From Rufibacter sediminis (lineage in GTDB: Bacteria > Bacteroidota > Bacteroidia > Cytophagales > Hymenobacteraceae): DNA of 64,000 nucleotides. Each line of letters begins with the position of its first letter. Position 1 is the first letter of the stretch. A program made the translations under genes and the position numbers. The notes under the pieces are model-generated. The model made no database searches and was not told the DNA's origin. It saw only the letters and a list, made by a program, of their open reading frames with translations. This document shows, piece after piece, positions 35,141-44,281 of the stretch. The stretch is from assembly GCF_014269285.1 (NCBI RefSeq), contig NZ_JACOAF010000020.1:248001-312000 (forward strand), written 5' to 3'.

Positions 35141-36505
35141 TTAGACGATGGAACTTGCCAGTTGGGTCAACGGGTCTGCGACTGAGGGCCAGGTAAAGTG
35201 CATGGCGGTTCCGCGACCGTTGGATTTCACCCACACGCGTCCTTCCTTTTCCTGCATGATCTTTCTAACAATGGCCAGCCCGATGCCGGTGCTGTCTGGG
35301 TGGTTTACGTCACTAGTCGTTTCAAACAGCTCAAAGACCTTCTCCTGGTTTTGGGCCGGAATGCCCGGGCCGTCGTCTTCCACCACAAACTCCCAATAGC
35401 CGCCTTGCTGCGACACCTTGATCCAGATGTTGCCGGTGGGCTGGTCATGGTACTTGATGGCGTTGGTCAACAGGTTACCGAACACCTGTTGCAGGTAAAT
35501 CTCCTCGGCTTCCAGCACCGGCAGGTTGTCCGGAACATGGATGCGGATGCCCTCCGGAACGGTGAGGGTGCTGATGACCGCGTTGACCAATTGCCCCACG
35601 GAAACCGGTTTTGATTGGACCTGCTGCCGCCCGGTCAAGGAGTAAGCCAGCACATCGGTGATGAGGTGCTCCATCCGTTGGGTCTGCTGCTGAATCATAG
35701 GCATGACTTCCTGGGCTCTTTCTATTTCGCCTTCCAGCAGAAAATCAGTGACGGCATCGCTTAAACCCAGAATGTTCTGTAGGGGGGCTTTCAGGTCATG
35801 GGTGATGGTGTGGGCAAACTCATCCAGGGTCTTGTTCACCTTCTCCAGCTGCTGGTTCTTTTTCTCCCGCTCCTGCAAGAGGACGTTGATCTCATGGTTA
35901 GAGGTTTGCAGCTCCTGGTTCAGGTGCTGAATTTCCTGCAGTTGGTACTCGGCCTCAATGGTGCGCACCCGTAGCTGCTCCATCAGCTCAATGAGCTGCA
36001 TGTTCTGCCGCTTGATCTCCGCGTAAGGAGAAATCTCGGACTCCACGTTGAAATAATCGGCCCAACCCTGAATGATGGCTTTGTTGATGGGCGGATGGTT
36101 GCCCGGGATACGCTTCTGCAGCCGCACCCGGGTTCCTTTCTCAAAATCGCTCTCAATATGGAAGAAGTCCACCAGCTTGCGGGAGCTGTAAATGCCCTGG
36201 CCTTTGCCGCCCGAGGGGGTGTATTTTCTGTCCAGGAGGTCCTCCACGTTGGGAATGCCCCGGCCGCGGTCGGTCACGTACGCCTCCAGTGACAGGATGC
36301 CCCGGTTCTCTATCATGCTGAACCGGATGGTACCGTCTCCCACGTGTTCCAGCACATTGCGGCAAATCTCAGACACGGCAGTGGCAAACTTGGTCTGCGA
36401 AGCGATAGGAATACCAGAAAACTCAGAAAGCTGCATGGCCCGCTTGTACGCGAGTACCACATCCAGTTCGTTCTGTAGCTTAATGGTGGTGATAGGTTGA
36501 TCCAT
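35141..36505 (-). CDS. Hybrid histidine kinase with N-terminal RsbT-like ATPase domain
   Basis: A 454-residue soluble kinase, last gene of the stressosome operon. Residues 1-130 form a GHKL domain of the anti-sigma/RsbT type (SEICRN with N50; DRGRGI, 79-84). A coiled coil (~160-225) follows, then a HisKA domain with H236 (THDLKAPLQN) and a C-terminal HATPase (NLLTNAIKYH, DDGPGIP, STGIGLAIV). No membrane segment is seen. Two GHKL modules on one chain suggest that stressosome state controls autophosphorylation of H236. The likely partner is the response regulator at 34648-35070. It starts 7 nt after the preceding phosphatase gene. Confidence 0.88.
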   Translation of the reverse strand: MDQPITTIKLQNELDVVLAYKRAMQLSEFSGIPIASQTKFATAVSEICRNVLEHVGDGTIRFSMIENRGILSLEAYVTDRGRGIPNVEDLLDRKYTPSGGKGQGIYSSRKLVDFFHIESDFEKGTRVRLQKRIPGNHPPINKAIIQGWADYFNVESEISPYAEIKRQNMQLIELMEQLRVRTIEAEYQLQEIQHLNQELQTSNHEINVLLQEREKKNQQLEKVNKTLDEFAHTITHDLKAPLQNILGLSDAVTDFLLEGEIERAQEVMPMIQQQTQRMEHLITDVLAYSLTGRQQVQSKPVSVGQLVNAVISTLTVPEGIRIHVPDNLPVLEAEEIYLQQVFGNLLTNAIKYHDQPTGNIWIKVSQQGGYWEFVVEDDGPGIPAQNQEKVFELFETTSDVNHPDSTGIGLAIVRKIMQEKEGRVWVKSNGRGTAMHFTWPSVADPLTQLASSIV

Positions 36506-36512
36506 GGCCGGT

Positions 36513-37556
36513 TTATTCAGTAGCGCGTACCACTACCACCAAGGTGTCATCGGTGGTACGGGTATTGTCTTTATACAGTACTGCTGCTATCAACGTAGGA
36601 TCATGCCTGCTCAGTTCCGGGTACTTGCTTAAATCCCACCGGCTTTTAAGACCGTCTGAGTGTAAGATCATTAGGTTGCCGCGTTCCCAGGAATATTGTT
36701 GGTCATTGATGGTATTGGGCACGCTCATGCCCAACGTACCATTGTAAGAAAGTAGGCTCTTGGACTTGTCTGGGGCCAGTAATCGGCCGGAAATGTTGCC
36801 TATTCCGCAGAATGACAAGGTGCTGGCCTCGGCATTCCAGTGGGCCAGTGCCCCCACAGCACCCCGGGTTCTTCTAATGGTATTATGGATGCCTCGCAAC
36901 ATCTCAGAAGGAACTTGTTTAGGCTGTTGCCCAAAGGCCTGTAGCGCCACCCGGGCCGCGTCATGGGCGTGTTCTCCGTGGCCTAGCCCGTCCAGCACCA
37001 GCAGGTAGGCGCCTTGGTGCGACAAACGCAGGCCCCAGCCGTCACCGCTTACCTTTTCACCGGGTTTGGGCACTAATACGCTGCCAATCTGAAACCTCTG
37101 CTCACTTCGGGCCGCCGATTTGGGAGCTTTGCCTTTCCGGTAAATGTGGGACAGGATCACCGTACCCACCCCGCGTTGCGAATAGATGTCAAAGAAGTCT
37201 GACTGGCGCTTGATGGCTCCCAAACCTTGTCCCATGCTCCCGAAGGTAGAGACGCCGTCTTCCATCATGCGCTGCGGATCGCTCATGCCGGGGCCGTTGT
37301 CCAGGCAGAGCAGCTCAATGCCGCAGGTTACCCCGTTTTCCTGGCAAATGGTTTTCACCAGAAGCTCACCGCCCTGGGAGCCGGCATGCTTGACCAGGTT
37401 GGTGGACATCTCGGTGACTACCAGGCTCACCCGACCCACTTCTGTTTCGGTGAAACCGGCTGCTTCGGCTAGTTTCCCAATGTCGCGCCGGACGATGTTT
37501 AGAAACGTGCGGTCTGAGAGTATGAACGATTGATGTTCTGAAAAATTAAAGTCCAT
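36513..37556 (-). CDS. ATP-binding SpoIIE-family protein phosphatase (RsbX/RsbU-like)
   Basis: A 347-residue protein joining an N-terminal GHKL domain (VVTEMSTNLVKHAG; LDNGPGM; GSMGQGLGAIKR) to a C-terminal PP2C/SpoIIE-type Ser/Thr phosphatase. Phosphatase landmarks are YLLVLDGLGHG, MILHSDGLKS and the closing TDDTLVVVV with metal-binding aspartates. In stressosome modules RsbX dephosphorylates RsbS/RsbR and resets the system; that role is inferred here from domain and position. It overlaps the RsbT-like gene by 11 nt. Confidence 0.87.
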   Translation of the reverse strand: MDFNFSEHQSFILSDRTFLNIVRRDIGKLAEAAGFTETEVGRVSLVVTEMSTNLVKHAGSQGGELLVKTICQENGVTCGIELLCLDNGPGMSDPQRMMEDGVSTFGSMGQGLGAIKRQSDFFDIYSQRGVGTVILSHIYRKGKAPKSAARSEQRFQIGSVLVPKPGEKVSGDGWGLRLSHQGAYLLVLDGLGHGEHAHDAARVALQAFGQQPKQVPSEMLRGIHNTIRRTRGAVGALAHWNAEASTLSFCGIGNISGRLLAPDKSKSLLSYNGTLGMSVPNTINDQQYSWERGNLMILHSDGLKSRWDLSKYPELSRHDPTLIAAVLYKDNTRTTDDTLVVVVRATE

Positions 37557-37959
37557 TTTTCCACCGGATTATGGTGACCGTGGTGCCTTTACCGGGTTCG
37601 CTTTTGAGATCAAACTCATTCACGAGGCGCTTGGCCCCCGGTAAGCCCAGGCCTAAACTCTTTCCGGTAGAATAACCATCTTTCATCGCTAAAGTTATGT
37701 CTTTGATGCCGGGCCCTTCATCCACAAAGATCAGGCGTACCCCCGGGATGCTGTTCTTGCTCACAATCTCCAGGTGGGTGATGCCGCCGCCGCCGTAGCG
37801 CAGCATGTTCCGGACCAATTCACTTGCTGCGGTAATCAGCTTGGTTTGGTTCACCAGGCTCATGCCAATCTTGGTAGCCAGTTCCTTTATCCGGTTCCGG
37901 AACAAAACTACGTCCTGCTCTTTCTGTATGGTCAGCTTCTCTTTAGATATAACTATCAT
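37546..37959 (-). CDS. rsbT: RsbT-like serine/threonine kinase (stressosome switch)
   Basis: A 137-residue GHKL kinase: N-box ASELVRNMLRYG (N51), G1 box DEGPGI (80-85) and a glycine-rich lid SLGLGLPGAKRLV. RsbT phosphorylates RsbS and RsbR STAS domains and on release activates a partner. It overlaps RsbS by 17 nt and the phosphatase by 11 nt. Length is normal. Confidence 0.9.
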   Translation of the reverse strand: MIVISKEKLTIQKEQDVVLFRNRIKELATKIGMSLVNQTKLITAASELVRNMLRYGGGGITHLEIVSKNSIPGVRLIFVDEGPGIKDITLAMKDGYSTGKSLGLGLPGAKRLVNEFDLKSEPGKGTTVTIIRWKNGL

Positions 37960-38341
37960 AGAGGCCTTCTTCGTCAGTGTCTAGTTGGCCAATTTTTGTG
38001 CGCAGGAGTTCCATGCCTTGTTCCACGTCTAAGGCGGTATGTACGCCCGAGAGGGTAAGGCCCAGTTCTACCAGCGTAATGGCTACCGCTGGCTGCATGC
38101 CTACCACCACGGTGGCGGCATCCATGATTTTAGACATAGACGCAATGTTGCCCAAGATGCGGCCCATGAAGGAGTCCACGATACTTACGGCAGAAATATC
38201 AATCAATACCCCTTTGGCTTCGGTCTTGCTCACCATGTTGATGAGGTCGTTTTCCAGGGTGAGGGCCAGCCGGTCATACAAATCCACTTGGATGGTAACC
38301 AGCAGGAAGGGGCCCATTTTTAAAATAGGAATTCTTTCCAT
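37943..38341 (-). CDS. rsbS: RsbS-like STAS domain protein (stressosome scaffold)
   Basis: A 132-residue single STAS domain. The phospho-acceptor region reads LIDISAVSIVDSFMGR, with Ser50 and Ser57 as candidate kinase targets, followed by the helix typical of RsbS. RsbS and RsbR co-assemble into the stressosome shell and hold RsbT. It lies 15 nt after the RsbR-like gene and overlaps rsbT, so the order RsbR-RsbS-RsbT is the classic one. Confidence 0.9.
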   Translation of the reverse strand: MERIPILKMGPFLLVTIQVDLYDRLALTLENDLINMVSKTEAKGVLIDISAVSIVDSFMGRILGNIASMSKIMDAATVVVGMQPAVAITLVELGLTLSGVHTALDVEQGMELLRTKIGQLDTDEEGLYDSYI

Positions 38342-38356
38342 GGCAGCGTTACGTAA

Positions 38357-39244
38357 TTAAAACCCGAAGTTTTGTTTAGAACCTACCGGGCCGTTCTGGG
38401 CCGCTTTTGACACCTGGATGCTCAGCATAGAGAAAGACATCTTCAGGGCGCTGGCCAGGGTGGCTTTGGTGTAGATGTTGGTCAGGTCAATGCCCAGGTG
38501 CACAATGGTCTGGGCAATCTCGGCGCGGATGCCGCTGATGATGCACTCGGCCCCCATCAGGCGGGCGGCACTTACGGTTTTAATCAAATGCTGGGCTACC
38601 AGTGAGTCAACGGTGGGCACGCCGGAGATGTCCAGAATGGCAATGCGGCTGCCGGTGGCCACAATCTCCTCCAGCAACGCTTCCATCACCACCTGGGTGC
38701 GGGCGCTGTCCAGGGTACCAATGATGGGCAAGGCCAGAATACCTTCCCACACGCGGATTACCGGCGTGGAGATCTCGCTCATTTCATTGGTCTGGCGCAG
38801 GATCACTTCCTCGCGGCCTTTGATGTACGTTTCCATGGTAACCAGGCTCAGGCTGTCCATGATCTTGTTCATGGAGATGATCTCGCGGTACAGAATGGCG
38901 GTCTCGTCTTTGAAGCGGTCTTCCAGTACCTGGCTCAATACCTCTTTCAGGCTGAGGATGTAGGCGCTGGTTTCACGGGGAGAGAATCCCTGGCGGGCTC
39001 TGGTAATGGAGATTTCGCTCAGGATGTCGTGGATGGATTCATATCCGGCAGAGTCTGTGTCTTCCGCATTGGGAGAGGCAAAGGCTTTGAGTAACGTGGA
39101 AAGGAATTCTTCTGATTGCTGCTGCAACTCTGAAACACTCATGAGATCATCCCGAAGGGCCGCGTCTTTCAGCTGATTGGCCATCCAATTCTCCAGTATT
39201 TGTTTTTTCTTTCCTTTCAGGGCAGCGGCGCTTTCTTTGTTCAT
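38357..39244 (-). CDS. RsbR-like stressosome sensor with C-terminal STAS domain
   Basis: A 295-residue protein: a helical N-terminal sensor domain (1-150) of the RsbRD type and a STAS domain (160-280). Kinase target regions are conserved: ILDISGVPTVDSLVAQHL with T211, and GIRAEIAQTIVHLG with T246, which line up with T171 and T205 of Bacillus RsbR. It is the first gene of the operon. The sensory signal is unknown; the N-terminal domain shows no heme or flavin motif I can identify. Confidence 0.88.
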   Translation of the reverse strand: MNKESAAALKGKKKQILENWMANQLKDAALRDDLMSVSELQQQSEEFLSTLLKAFASPNAEDTDSAGYESIHDILSEISITRARQGFSPRETSAYILSLKEVLSQVLEDRFKDETAILYREIISMNKIMDSLSLVTMETYIKGREEVILRQTNEMSEISTPVIRVWEGILALPIIGTLDSARTQVVMEALLEEIVATGSRIAILDISGVPTVDSLVAQHLIKTVSAARLMGAECIISGIRAEIAQTIVHLGIDLTNIYTKATLASALKMSFSMLSIQVSKAAQNGPVGSKQNFGF

Positions 39245-39420
39245 AGAGGGAGTTGTCAGGTTTAGAAGACAGATTACGTTTTTTGCCTCTTTTTAAGAAA
39301 ACAACCCAAAAACGAGAGGGTACGAGGCACGCGGTAAAAGTAAGAAATAATGTGGCGATACTGGTGAATTCATAAGTTGTTTTTACGTTAAGCGCATTTT
39401 TACCCCGTAATGCGTGCATG

Positions 39421-39448
39421 AAAAATCCCCGCCGGAACACCGGCGGGG
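39421..39448 (-). terminator. Rho-independent terminator of the ABC efflux operon
   Basis: A GC-rich 9-bp stem (39427-39435 with 39440-39448), loop AACA, followed on the minus strand by ATTTTT. A CGTTTT-type palindrome (39503-39540) lies between it and the permease stop. Confidence 0.85.
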
Positions 39449-39553
39449 AGCAGATTAGAAGTTGTCTGGAAGAGAAAAAGCAGGCGGTCAGCACCCCGCG
39501 TCCGTTTCAAGGCCGTTTCTGGGAAAAGAGCCCCAAAACGCCTGGTGCGGGGC

Positions 39554-41965
39554 CTACTCGGTTTTGAGGGCCCGCACCGGGTTAGAGAACGCGGCCCGCA
39601 GCGCCTGTACGCTTACCGTGGTCAAGGCAATCAGCAGGGTTAACGCGCCCGCCGCCAGAAACACCCAGTACCCAATGTTGATGCGGTACGTGAAATCCTG
39701 CAGCCATTTGTCCATGAAATAGTAGGAAATAGGCCCGGCAATGACAAAGGCAATGAGCACCAGCTTCACGAAATCTACCGAGAACAGCCCCACAATGCTG
39801 GCCGAGGAAGCCCCCAGCACCTTACGCACGCCCACTTCTTTAGTGCGCTGCGCGACCATGAACGAGACCAAACCATACAGCCCCAGACACCCGATCAAGA
39901 TGGCGATCACCGAGAAAACCTTGAACAGATACGCCTGCCGCTGCTCCCCTTCATAAAAACGGGAGATGGAGTCGTCAAAGAACTCATAGTGGAAAACATC
40001 GTCTGGGTAGGCGGTCTGGTAGACATTCTGCAGGTGAGCCAAGGCCGCCTTCGCGTTTTTCTGCTCCAGTTTCACATTCAGAGACAAATAAATATCTGTG
40101 AAGGTAGACATGACCACCGGCTGAATCTTATCCCGCAGGGAGGTCAGGTGAAAGTCTTTTACCACTCCCACAATCTTGCCCTGATTCTGATTGCCATTGA
40201 TCACCAATTCTTTGCCAAGGGCGGCCTGCGGATTTGTCTCGCCCACTTGCCTCAGAAACGTCTCATTCACCAGAAACTCCCGCATGGTATCGCTTTTTTC
40301 GTACATGCGGCCGGCCAGCAACGGAATATTGAACGTTTGCAGGTACTGTTCGTCGGCCATTTTCATGTTCACGCTGAAGTTGCGTTCCACAGAGAATTCA
40401 TCGTACCGGAAAGACGTATTCATGTCAATGTTGGCCGATGGCGGGGCGATGGCAAACGAGGTTGCCTTGATGGCCGGATGCGCTTCTAACTGCGGCCGAA
40501 GGGCCATCAGATCTTTGGCTTTACCGGACGGGAGGGGTATGTTCACAATCGCTTCCTTGTCAAAGCCCAACGAGGCCGACCGGAAATACTCCATCTGGTT
40601 GTGCACAATGATGGTGCAGATGATCAACACCTGGCAGACGGTAAACTGCAGCACCACCAACGTGCGGCGCAACGACAAACCCGCCGCCCGGGCGGTAGCA
40701 GTTTTGCTTTTCAGGGCGGAGATGGGCTGAAACCCCGAGATAACCAGGGCCGGATAGAACCCCGCAAAGAAAGTAACCGCCACCAGGAGCACCGCCAGGA
40801 AAAGCAGCAGCTGCGGATCACGCAGGATGGAGAACGCGAGCTGAAGCTCCAGCAACTTACTCAAGGACGGGAGCAGCAGCTCGGTCAGCACCACGGACAG
40901 CGAAAGGGCCGTGAGGGTAATCATCCCGGTCTCCAGGAGGAACTGCGTCATGAGTTGCTGTTTGTTCGCGCCCAATACCTTGCGCATGCCCACTTCTTTG
41001 GCCCGCCGCAAGGCCTGGGCCGTGGCCAGGTTCACGAAGTTGATGGAGGCGACCAGCACCAGGAACATCCCGATGAGACCCATCGCCCAGAGTGTGGTTT
41101 TGCTGATCGTGCGACTTTTGAAGTTTCCGTACCGTTCATCAAAGTGCACTTGGGTGAGCGGCTGAAACGTGTAGCGCTCCTGCTCGCCGGGAGAACGGGG
41201 ACGATATTTGGAGGCCACCTCATTTAGCCGGTCCTCGGCTTGTTTCAGGTTCGCTCCCGGAGACAAGGCGAAATAGATCTGCTGGTTGCTATAGGTGCTG
41301 TTCCAGGAATCATTGGCAAAGGTGTTGATTTTCTTGGAGGACTCGTAGTCGATGAGCATCTGGTAAGGCAAGTCGGTGTTCTCAGGCGCGTCTGGAATCA
41401 CGCCGGTTACTTTCAGGTTTACCAGGTTGTTCATGCGCAGCACCCGCCCCACGGGGTTCTCGCCGGGAAAGTATTTGTCCGCGATGGTTTGGGTTAGCAG
41501 TACTGTGTTCAGGTCTTTAAGGGCCTGCTTTCCGTTTATACCATTTGTAGGAAAATCAAACAAGTCAAAAAAGGCCGGCTCCACAAACAAGACGTTCTTT
41601 TCTTCTCTGAACTTTCTGGGAGCCTCCTGGTCATTGAGAGACAGTACCGTGAACGTGCCGCCTTCTTCATTATATAAGTGCGTGGCCGGGGTGAGTTCTG
41701 GCAGAGAAGCTTTCAGGACAGCCAGCATAGGGTACGGGGTGCCGGCGTTGCTTTCAGGGCCATGGGCCGAGATCTTGTCCACGTTGATGCGGTAGGTGCG
41801 GTCTGCCTTGCTATGGAACGTGTCATAGCTGAGCTCATGCCGGATCACCAGGTAGAGCAGCAGGCTACAGGTAATGCCCAGGGCCAGGCCTACCACGTTG
41901 AGGCTGGTGTAGCCCAGGTTACGCTTAAGCGTGCGCATGGCTACAAGGAGGTAGTTTTTGAACAT
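39554..41965 (-). CDS. MacB-like ABC transporter permease (double FtsX)
   Basis: An 803-residue permease with two FtsX units: TM1 at ~22-40, a periplasmic MacB_PCD domain to ~285, three helices at ~290-400, then a second TM at ~430-450 with its own periplasmic domain and three C-terminal helices. Both coupling-helix blocks are present (REVGMRKVLGANKQQL... and KEVGVRKVLGASSASI). This long bacteroidotal form works by mechanotransmission with the ATPase and adaptor encoded just upstream. Substrate unknown (peptide, lipid or drug). It starts 11 nt after the ATPase gene. Confidence 0.88.
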   Translation of the reverse strand: MFKNYLLVAMRTLKRNLGYTSLNVVGLALGITCSLLLYLVIRHELSYDTFHSKADRTYRINVDKISAHGPESNAGTPYPMLAVLKASLPELTPATHLYNEEGGTFTVLSLNDQEAPRKFREEKNVLFVEPAFFDLFDFPTNGINGKQALKDLNTVLLTQTIADKYFPGENPVGRVLRMNNLVNLKVTGVIPDAPENTDLPYQMLIDYESSKKINTFANDSWNSTYSNQQIYFALSPGANLKQAEDRLNEVASKYRPRSPGEQERYTFQPLTQVHFDERYGNFKSRTISKTTLWAMGLIGMFLVLVASINFVNLATAQALRRAKEVGMRKVLGANKQQLMTQFLLETGMITLTALSLSVVLTELLLPSLSKLLELQLAFSILRDPQLLLFLAVLLVAVTFFAGFYPALVISGFQPISALKSKTATARAAGLSLRRTLVVLQFTVCQVLIICTIIVHNQMEYFRSASLGFDKEAIVNIPLPSGKAKDLMALRPQLEAHPAIKATSFAIAPPSANIDMNTSFRYDEFSVERNFSVNMKMADEQYLQTFNIPLLAGRMYEKSDTMREFLVNETFLRQVGETNPQAALGKELVINGNQNQGKIVGVVKDFHLTSLRDKIQPVVMSTFTDIYLSLNVKLEQKNAKAALAHLQNVYQTAYPDDVFHYEFFDDSISRFYEGEQRQAYLFKVFSVIAILIGCLGLYGLVSFMVAQRTKEVGVRKVLGASSASIVGLFSVDFVKLVLIAFVIAGPISYYFMDKWLQDFTYRINIGYWVFLAAGALTLLIALTTVSVQALRAAFSNPVRALKTE

Positions 41966-41976
41966 GGCTTGCGGGC

Positions 41977-42666
41977 TTACAGAATAGCGAGTTCCTTCAC
42001 ATTCTCAGAGATGATCTGCCCGTCAAACAGGTTCACAATGCGGTGGGCGTAATCAGCGTCTGTGGGGGAGTGGGTGACCATCACAATGGTGGTGCCTTGC
42101 TCGTTGAGGCTGCTCAGCAATTGCATCACTTCCTGGCCGTGGGCCGAGTCCAGGTTACCGGTAGGCTCATCCGCGAGCAGCAGTTTTGGTTTGGAAACCA
42201 CGGCCCGGGCGATGGCTACCCGTTGCTGCTGACCACCCGAGAGCTGCTGCGGGAAGTGGTTGCGGCGGTGCGCAATCTGCATCTGCTCCAGTACCTGCTC
42301 CACGCGCTGTTTGCGTTCGGCGTTGCCCACCTTCAGGTAAATCAAAGGCAATTCCACGTTTTCATACACCGTCAGTTCATCAATGAGGTTGAAGCTCTGG
42401 AACACAAAGCCCAGGTGCTCTTTGCGCAGGTTCGCCCGCTGCCGCTCACTGAACTTGGAGATCTCCTTGTCCAGAAAGTAGAACTCGCCGCTGCTGGGGT
42501 TGTCCAGCAACCCGATGATGTTGAGCAACGTCGATTTCCCGCAGCCCGAAGGCCCCATGATGGCCACAAACTCGCCCTGGCGCACGTTCAGGTTCACATT
42601 CACCAGCGCGGTGGTCTCCACCTCATCGGTGGTATATTTCTTCTGCAGATTGACGGTCTTTAACAT
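41977..42666 (-). CDS. MacB/LolD-type ABC transporter ATPase subunit
   Basis: A 229-residue ATPase counted from ATG 42666 (MLKTVNLQKKYTTDEVETTA); the frame open upstream runs into a repeat and is not credible coding. Walker A is GPSGCGKSTL, the signature is LSGGQQQR, Walker B is LLADEPTGNLD and the switch His lies in VMVTHSP, all complete. It powers the FtsX-type permease immediately downstream. The adaptor gene lies upstream on the same strand across a 261-nt gap containing a REPIN-like repeat. Confidence 0.92.
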   Translation of the reverse strand: MLKTVNLQKKYTTDEVETTALVNVNLNVRQGEFVAIMGPSGCGKSTLLNIIGLLDNPSSGEFYFLDKEISKFSERQRANLRKEHLGFVFQSFNLIDELTVYENVELPLIYLKVGNAERKQRVEQVLEQMQIAHRRNHFPQQLSGGQQQRVAIARAVVSKPKLLLADEPTGNLDSAHGQEVMQLLSSLNEQGTTIVMVTHSPTDADYAHRIVNLFDGQIISENVKELAIL

Positions 42667-42719
42667 ATCTTTTTGATTGTTTATTGCTGGTTGTTCAATT
42701 GTTATTTCTCTTGCTGAAT

Positions 42720-42846
42720 GTCCCCCTTTGAAGGGGGTAGGGGGATGATCAGGCATTCCCGAGAATCATCTTTTTATCTTCTATTGCTAGTGCTTTCTGG
42801 TTCTTCTACCGCCTTGATCATCCCCCTATCCCCTGCAAAGGGGGAC
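42720..42846. repeat. REPIN-like inverted repeat between adaptor and ATPase genes
   Basis: Arms of about 34 nt (42720-42753 and 42812-42846) match with a few differences around a ~58-nt spacer. Each arm contains a smaller palindrome (CCCCCTTTGAAGGGGG in the left one). Similar C/G-run repeats are widespread in Bacteroidota. It interrupts the operon and may affect read-through. Confidence 0.65.
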
Positions 42847-42888
42847 GGAATGCGTGCTCAACTCAGGACTCAGAACTAAAGCTGAAGC

Positions 42889-42924
42889 GTTTCAAGGCTA
42901 GTTTGCCCAAAACGGTCTTAAAAC
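42889..42924. repeat. CGTTTT-type palindrome after the adaptor gene
   Basis: GTTTCAAGG pairs imperfectly with GTCTTAAAAC around GTTTGCCCAAAAC. It lies 4 nt beyond the adaptor stop on the minus strand. Confidence 0.55.
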
Positions 42925-42927
42925 AGA

Positions 42928-44178
42928 TTACTTCAGCTCCAGTTTGTCTTTCTCGTTGAAGGCGTCATAGGAGGAGACAATCACCTGTTCACCGGGTTTC
43001 AGGCCTTCTAGTACTTCATAATATTCCGGGTTTTGACGGCCTAATCGGATGCTGCGCTTGGTGGCAGCTTTGCCGGTTTCGTCCAGCACGTAGGCCCAGG
43101 CGCCGCCGGTGCTTTGGTAGAACCCGCCGCGGGGCAGCAACACGGCCGGGGCCGGATCTGACAATTGCAATCTGATCTGCAGGGTCTGTCCGCGGCGGAT
43201 GCCTTCGGGTACTTTGCCGATGAACTTCATGTCTACCGGGAAGCGGCCGTTGGTCACTTCAGAGTACACCAGCGCGATTTCCAGCGGGTAGGTTTGGCCG
43301 TTGTAGGTGAAGGAAGCTTGCTGTCCGGCAAAGACCCGGCTCACGTAGTGCTGGTCCAGCTCGGCTTTCACCTTGAACCCGCTTAAGTCGTCTATCTGGC
43401 CAATCACCTGCCCCGACTGCACCGGCGTGCCCAACTCCACCTGAATGGAGGAAAGCTGTCCGGAGATAGGTGCTTTAATATAGAGGTTCTTGAGGTTGTC
43501 TTCCATCATGCGCAGGTTGCGGCTGGTGCGGGAAATGGTGGTTTCCAGTTGCGCGATCTGCTGCCGGGCGTTGTTTTCCTCAAATTTCTGTGATTCCAGT
43601 TCAATCACCCGCTCGGCTTTCAGGCGGTCATACTCTCTTTTAAAGCTGTAGAATTCCTGCTGAGACACGGCCTTGGCTTCAAACAAAGAGATGTTGCGTT
43701 CATAGATATCTCTGGCGGCGTCTACCTGGGCGTTCAAGGTGGCCAGACGGCGGCGCAGGTTAAATTTATTCTGTTGCAGACTCAATTTGGAGTTCTGCAG
43801 GTTGTTGATGAGGTCGTTCATGAGGGTTTCCTGGTTCATGAAGTCCAGCACCAGGCGGTTGTTGGTGAGTTTGAGGATAGGGTCGCCTTGTTTCACCGGT
43901 TTGCCACCTTCCAGGTATTTCTCGTCTACCGTACCGCCTTCCACCGCCGGAATCAGGATGGTTTTGATGGGATGCACCGTGCCATCTACCGGAATAAACT
44001 CCTGAAAAGAACCCTGGCTCACGGTAGCCATGGTGATTTTCTGGCTTTCCACGTTCAGTTTAGAGCGGTTATCGGCGAAGCCGATGAAATAGGTCACCAA
44101 CCCGATGAGCAGGACGGCGGCGGCATATCCAGCGATCTTCTTGGGTGTCCAGCGCTTCTTTTCAATGATACGGTCCAT
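42928..44178 (-). CDS. HlyD/MacA-like efflux adaptor (membrane fusion protein)
   Basis: A 416-residue periplasmic adaptor with an N-terminal membrane anchor (~14-31, KIAGYAAAVLLIGLVTYFIG). A biotinyl-lipoyl half (TILIPAVEGGTVDEKYLEGG) is followed by an ~110-residue coiled-coil hairpin (120-230) and the matching second lipoyl half (IKAPISGQLSSIQVELGTPV). Beta-barrel and membrane-proximal domains follow to the end. It links the FtsX-type permease to an outer-membrane factor, not encoded in the window. It is the first gene of the efflux operon. A candidate sigma-54 promoter and a 31-bp box shared with the NtrC-type gene lie just upstream. Confidence 0.9.
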   Translation of the reverse strand: MDRIIEKKRWTPKKIAGYAAAVLLIGLVTYFIGFADNRSKLNVESQKITMATVSQGSFQEFIPVDGTVHPIKTILIPAVEGGTVDEKYLEGGKPVKQGDPILKLTNNRLVLDFMNQETLMNDLINNLQNSKLSLQQNKFNLRRRLATLNAQVDAARDIYERNISLFEAKAVSQQEFYSFKREYDRLKAERVIELESQKFEENNARQQIAQLETTISRTSRNLRMMEDNLKNLYIKAPISGQLSSIQVELGTPVQSGQVIGQIDDLSGFKVKAELDQHYVSRVFAGQQASFTYNGQTYPLEIALVYSEVTNGRFPVDMKFIGKVPEGIRRGQTLQIRLQLSDPAPAVLLPRGGFYQSTGGAWAYVLDETGKAATKRSIRLGRQNPEYYEVLEGLKPGEQVIVSSYDAFNEKDKLELK

Positions 44179-44206
44179 GAGAAAAACTTCTACGTTGCTG
44201 TACCTC

Positions 44207-44223
44207 TGCCAATAGCTGTGCCA
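44207..44223 (-). promoter_or_regulatory. Candidate sigma-54 promoter of the efflux operon
   Basis: The minus strand reads TGGCAC-AGCTA-TTGGCA, close to the -24/-12 consensus (TGGCAC-N5-TTGCA) with one extra G in the -12 part. It ends 29 nt before the adaptor start, and the 31-bp box lies ~60 nt further upstream, as expected for an enhancer. Confidence 0.35.
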
Positions 44224-44281
44224 TTTTTGTAAACGGCTGTTTTACAGTGTTAAATGAATTGCTTTGTTTTTAAAGTGTGCG

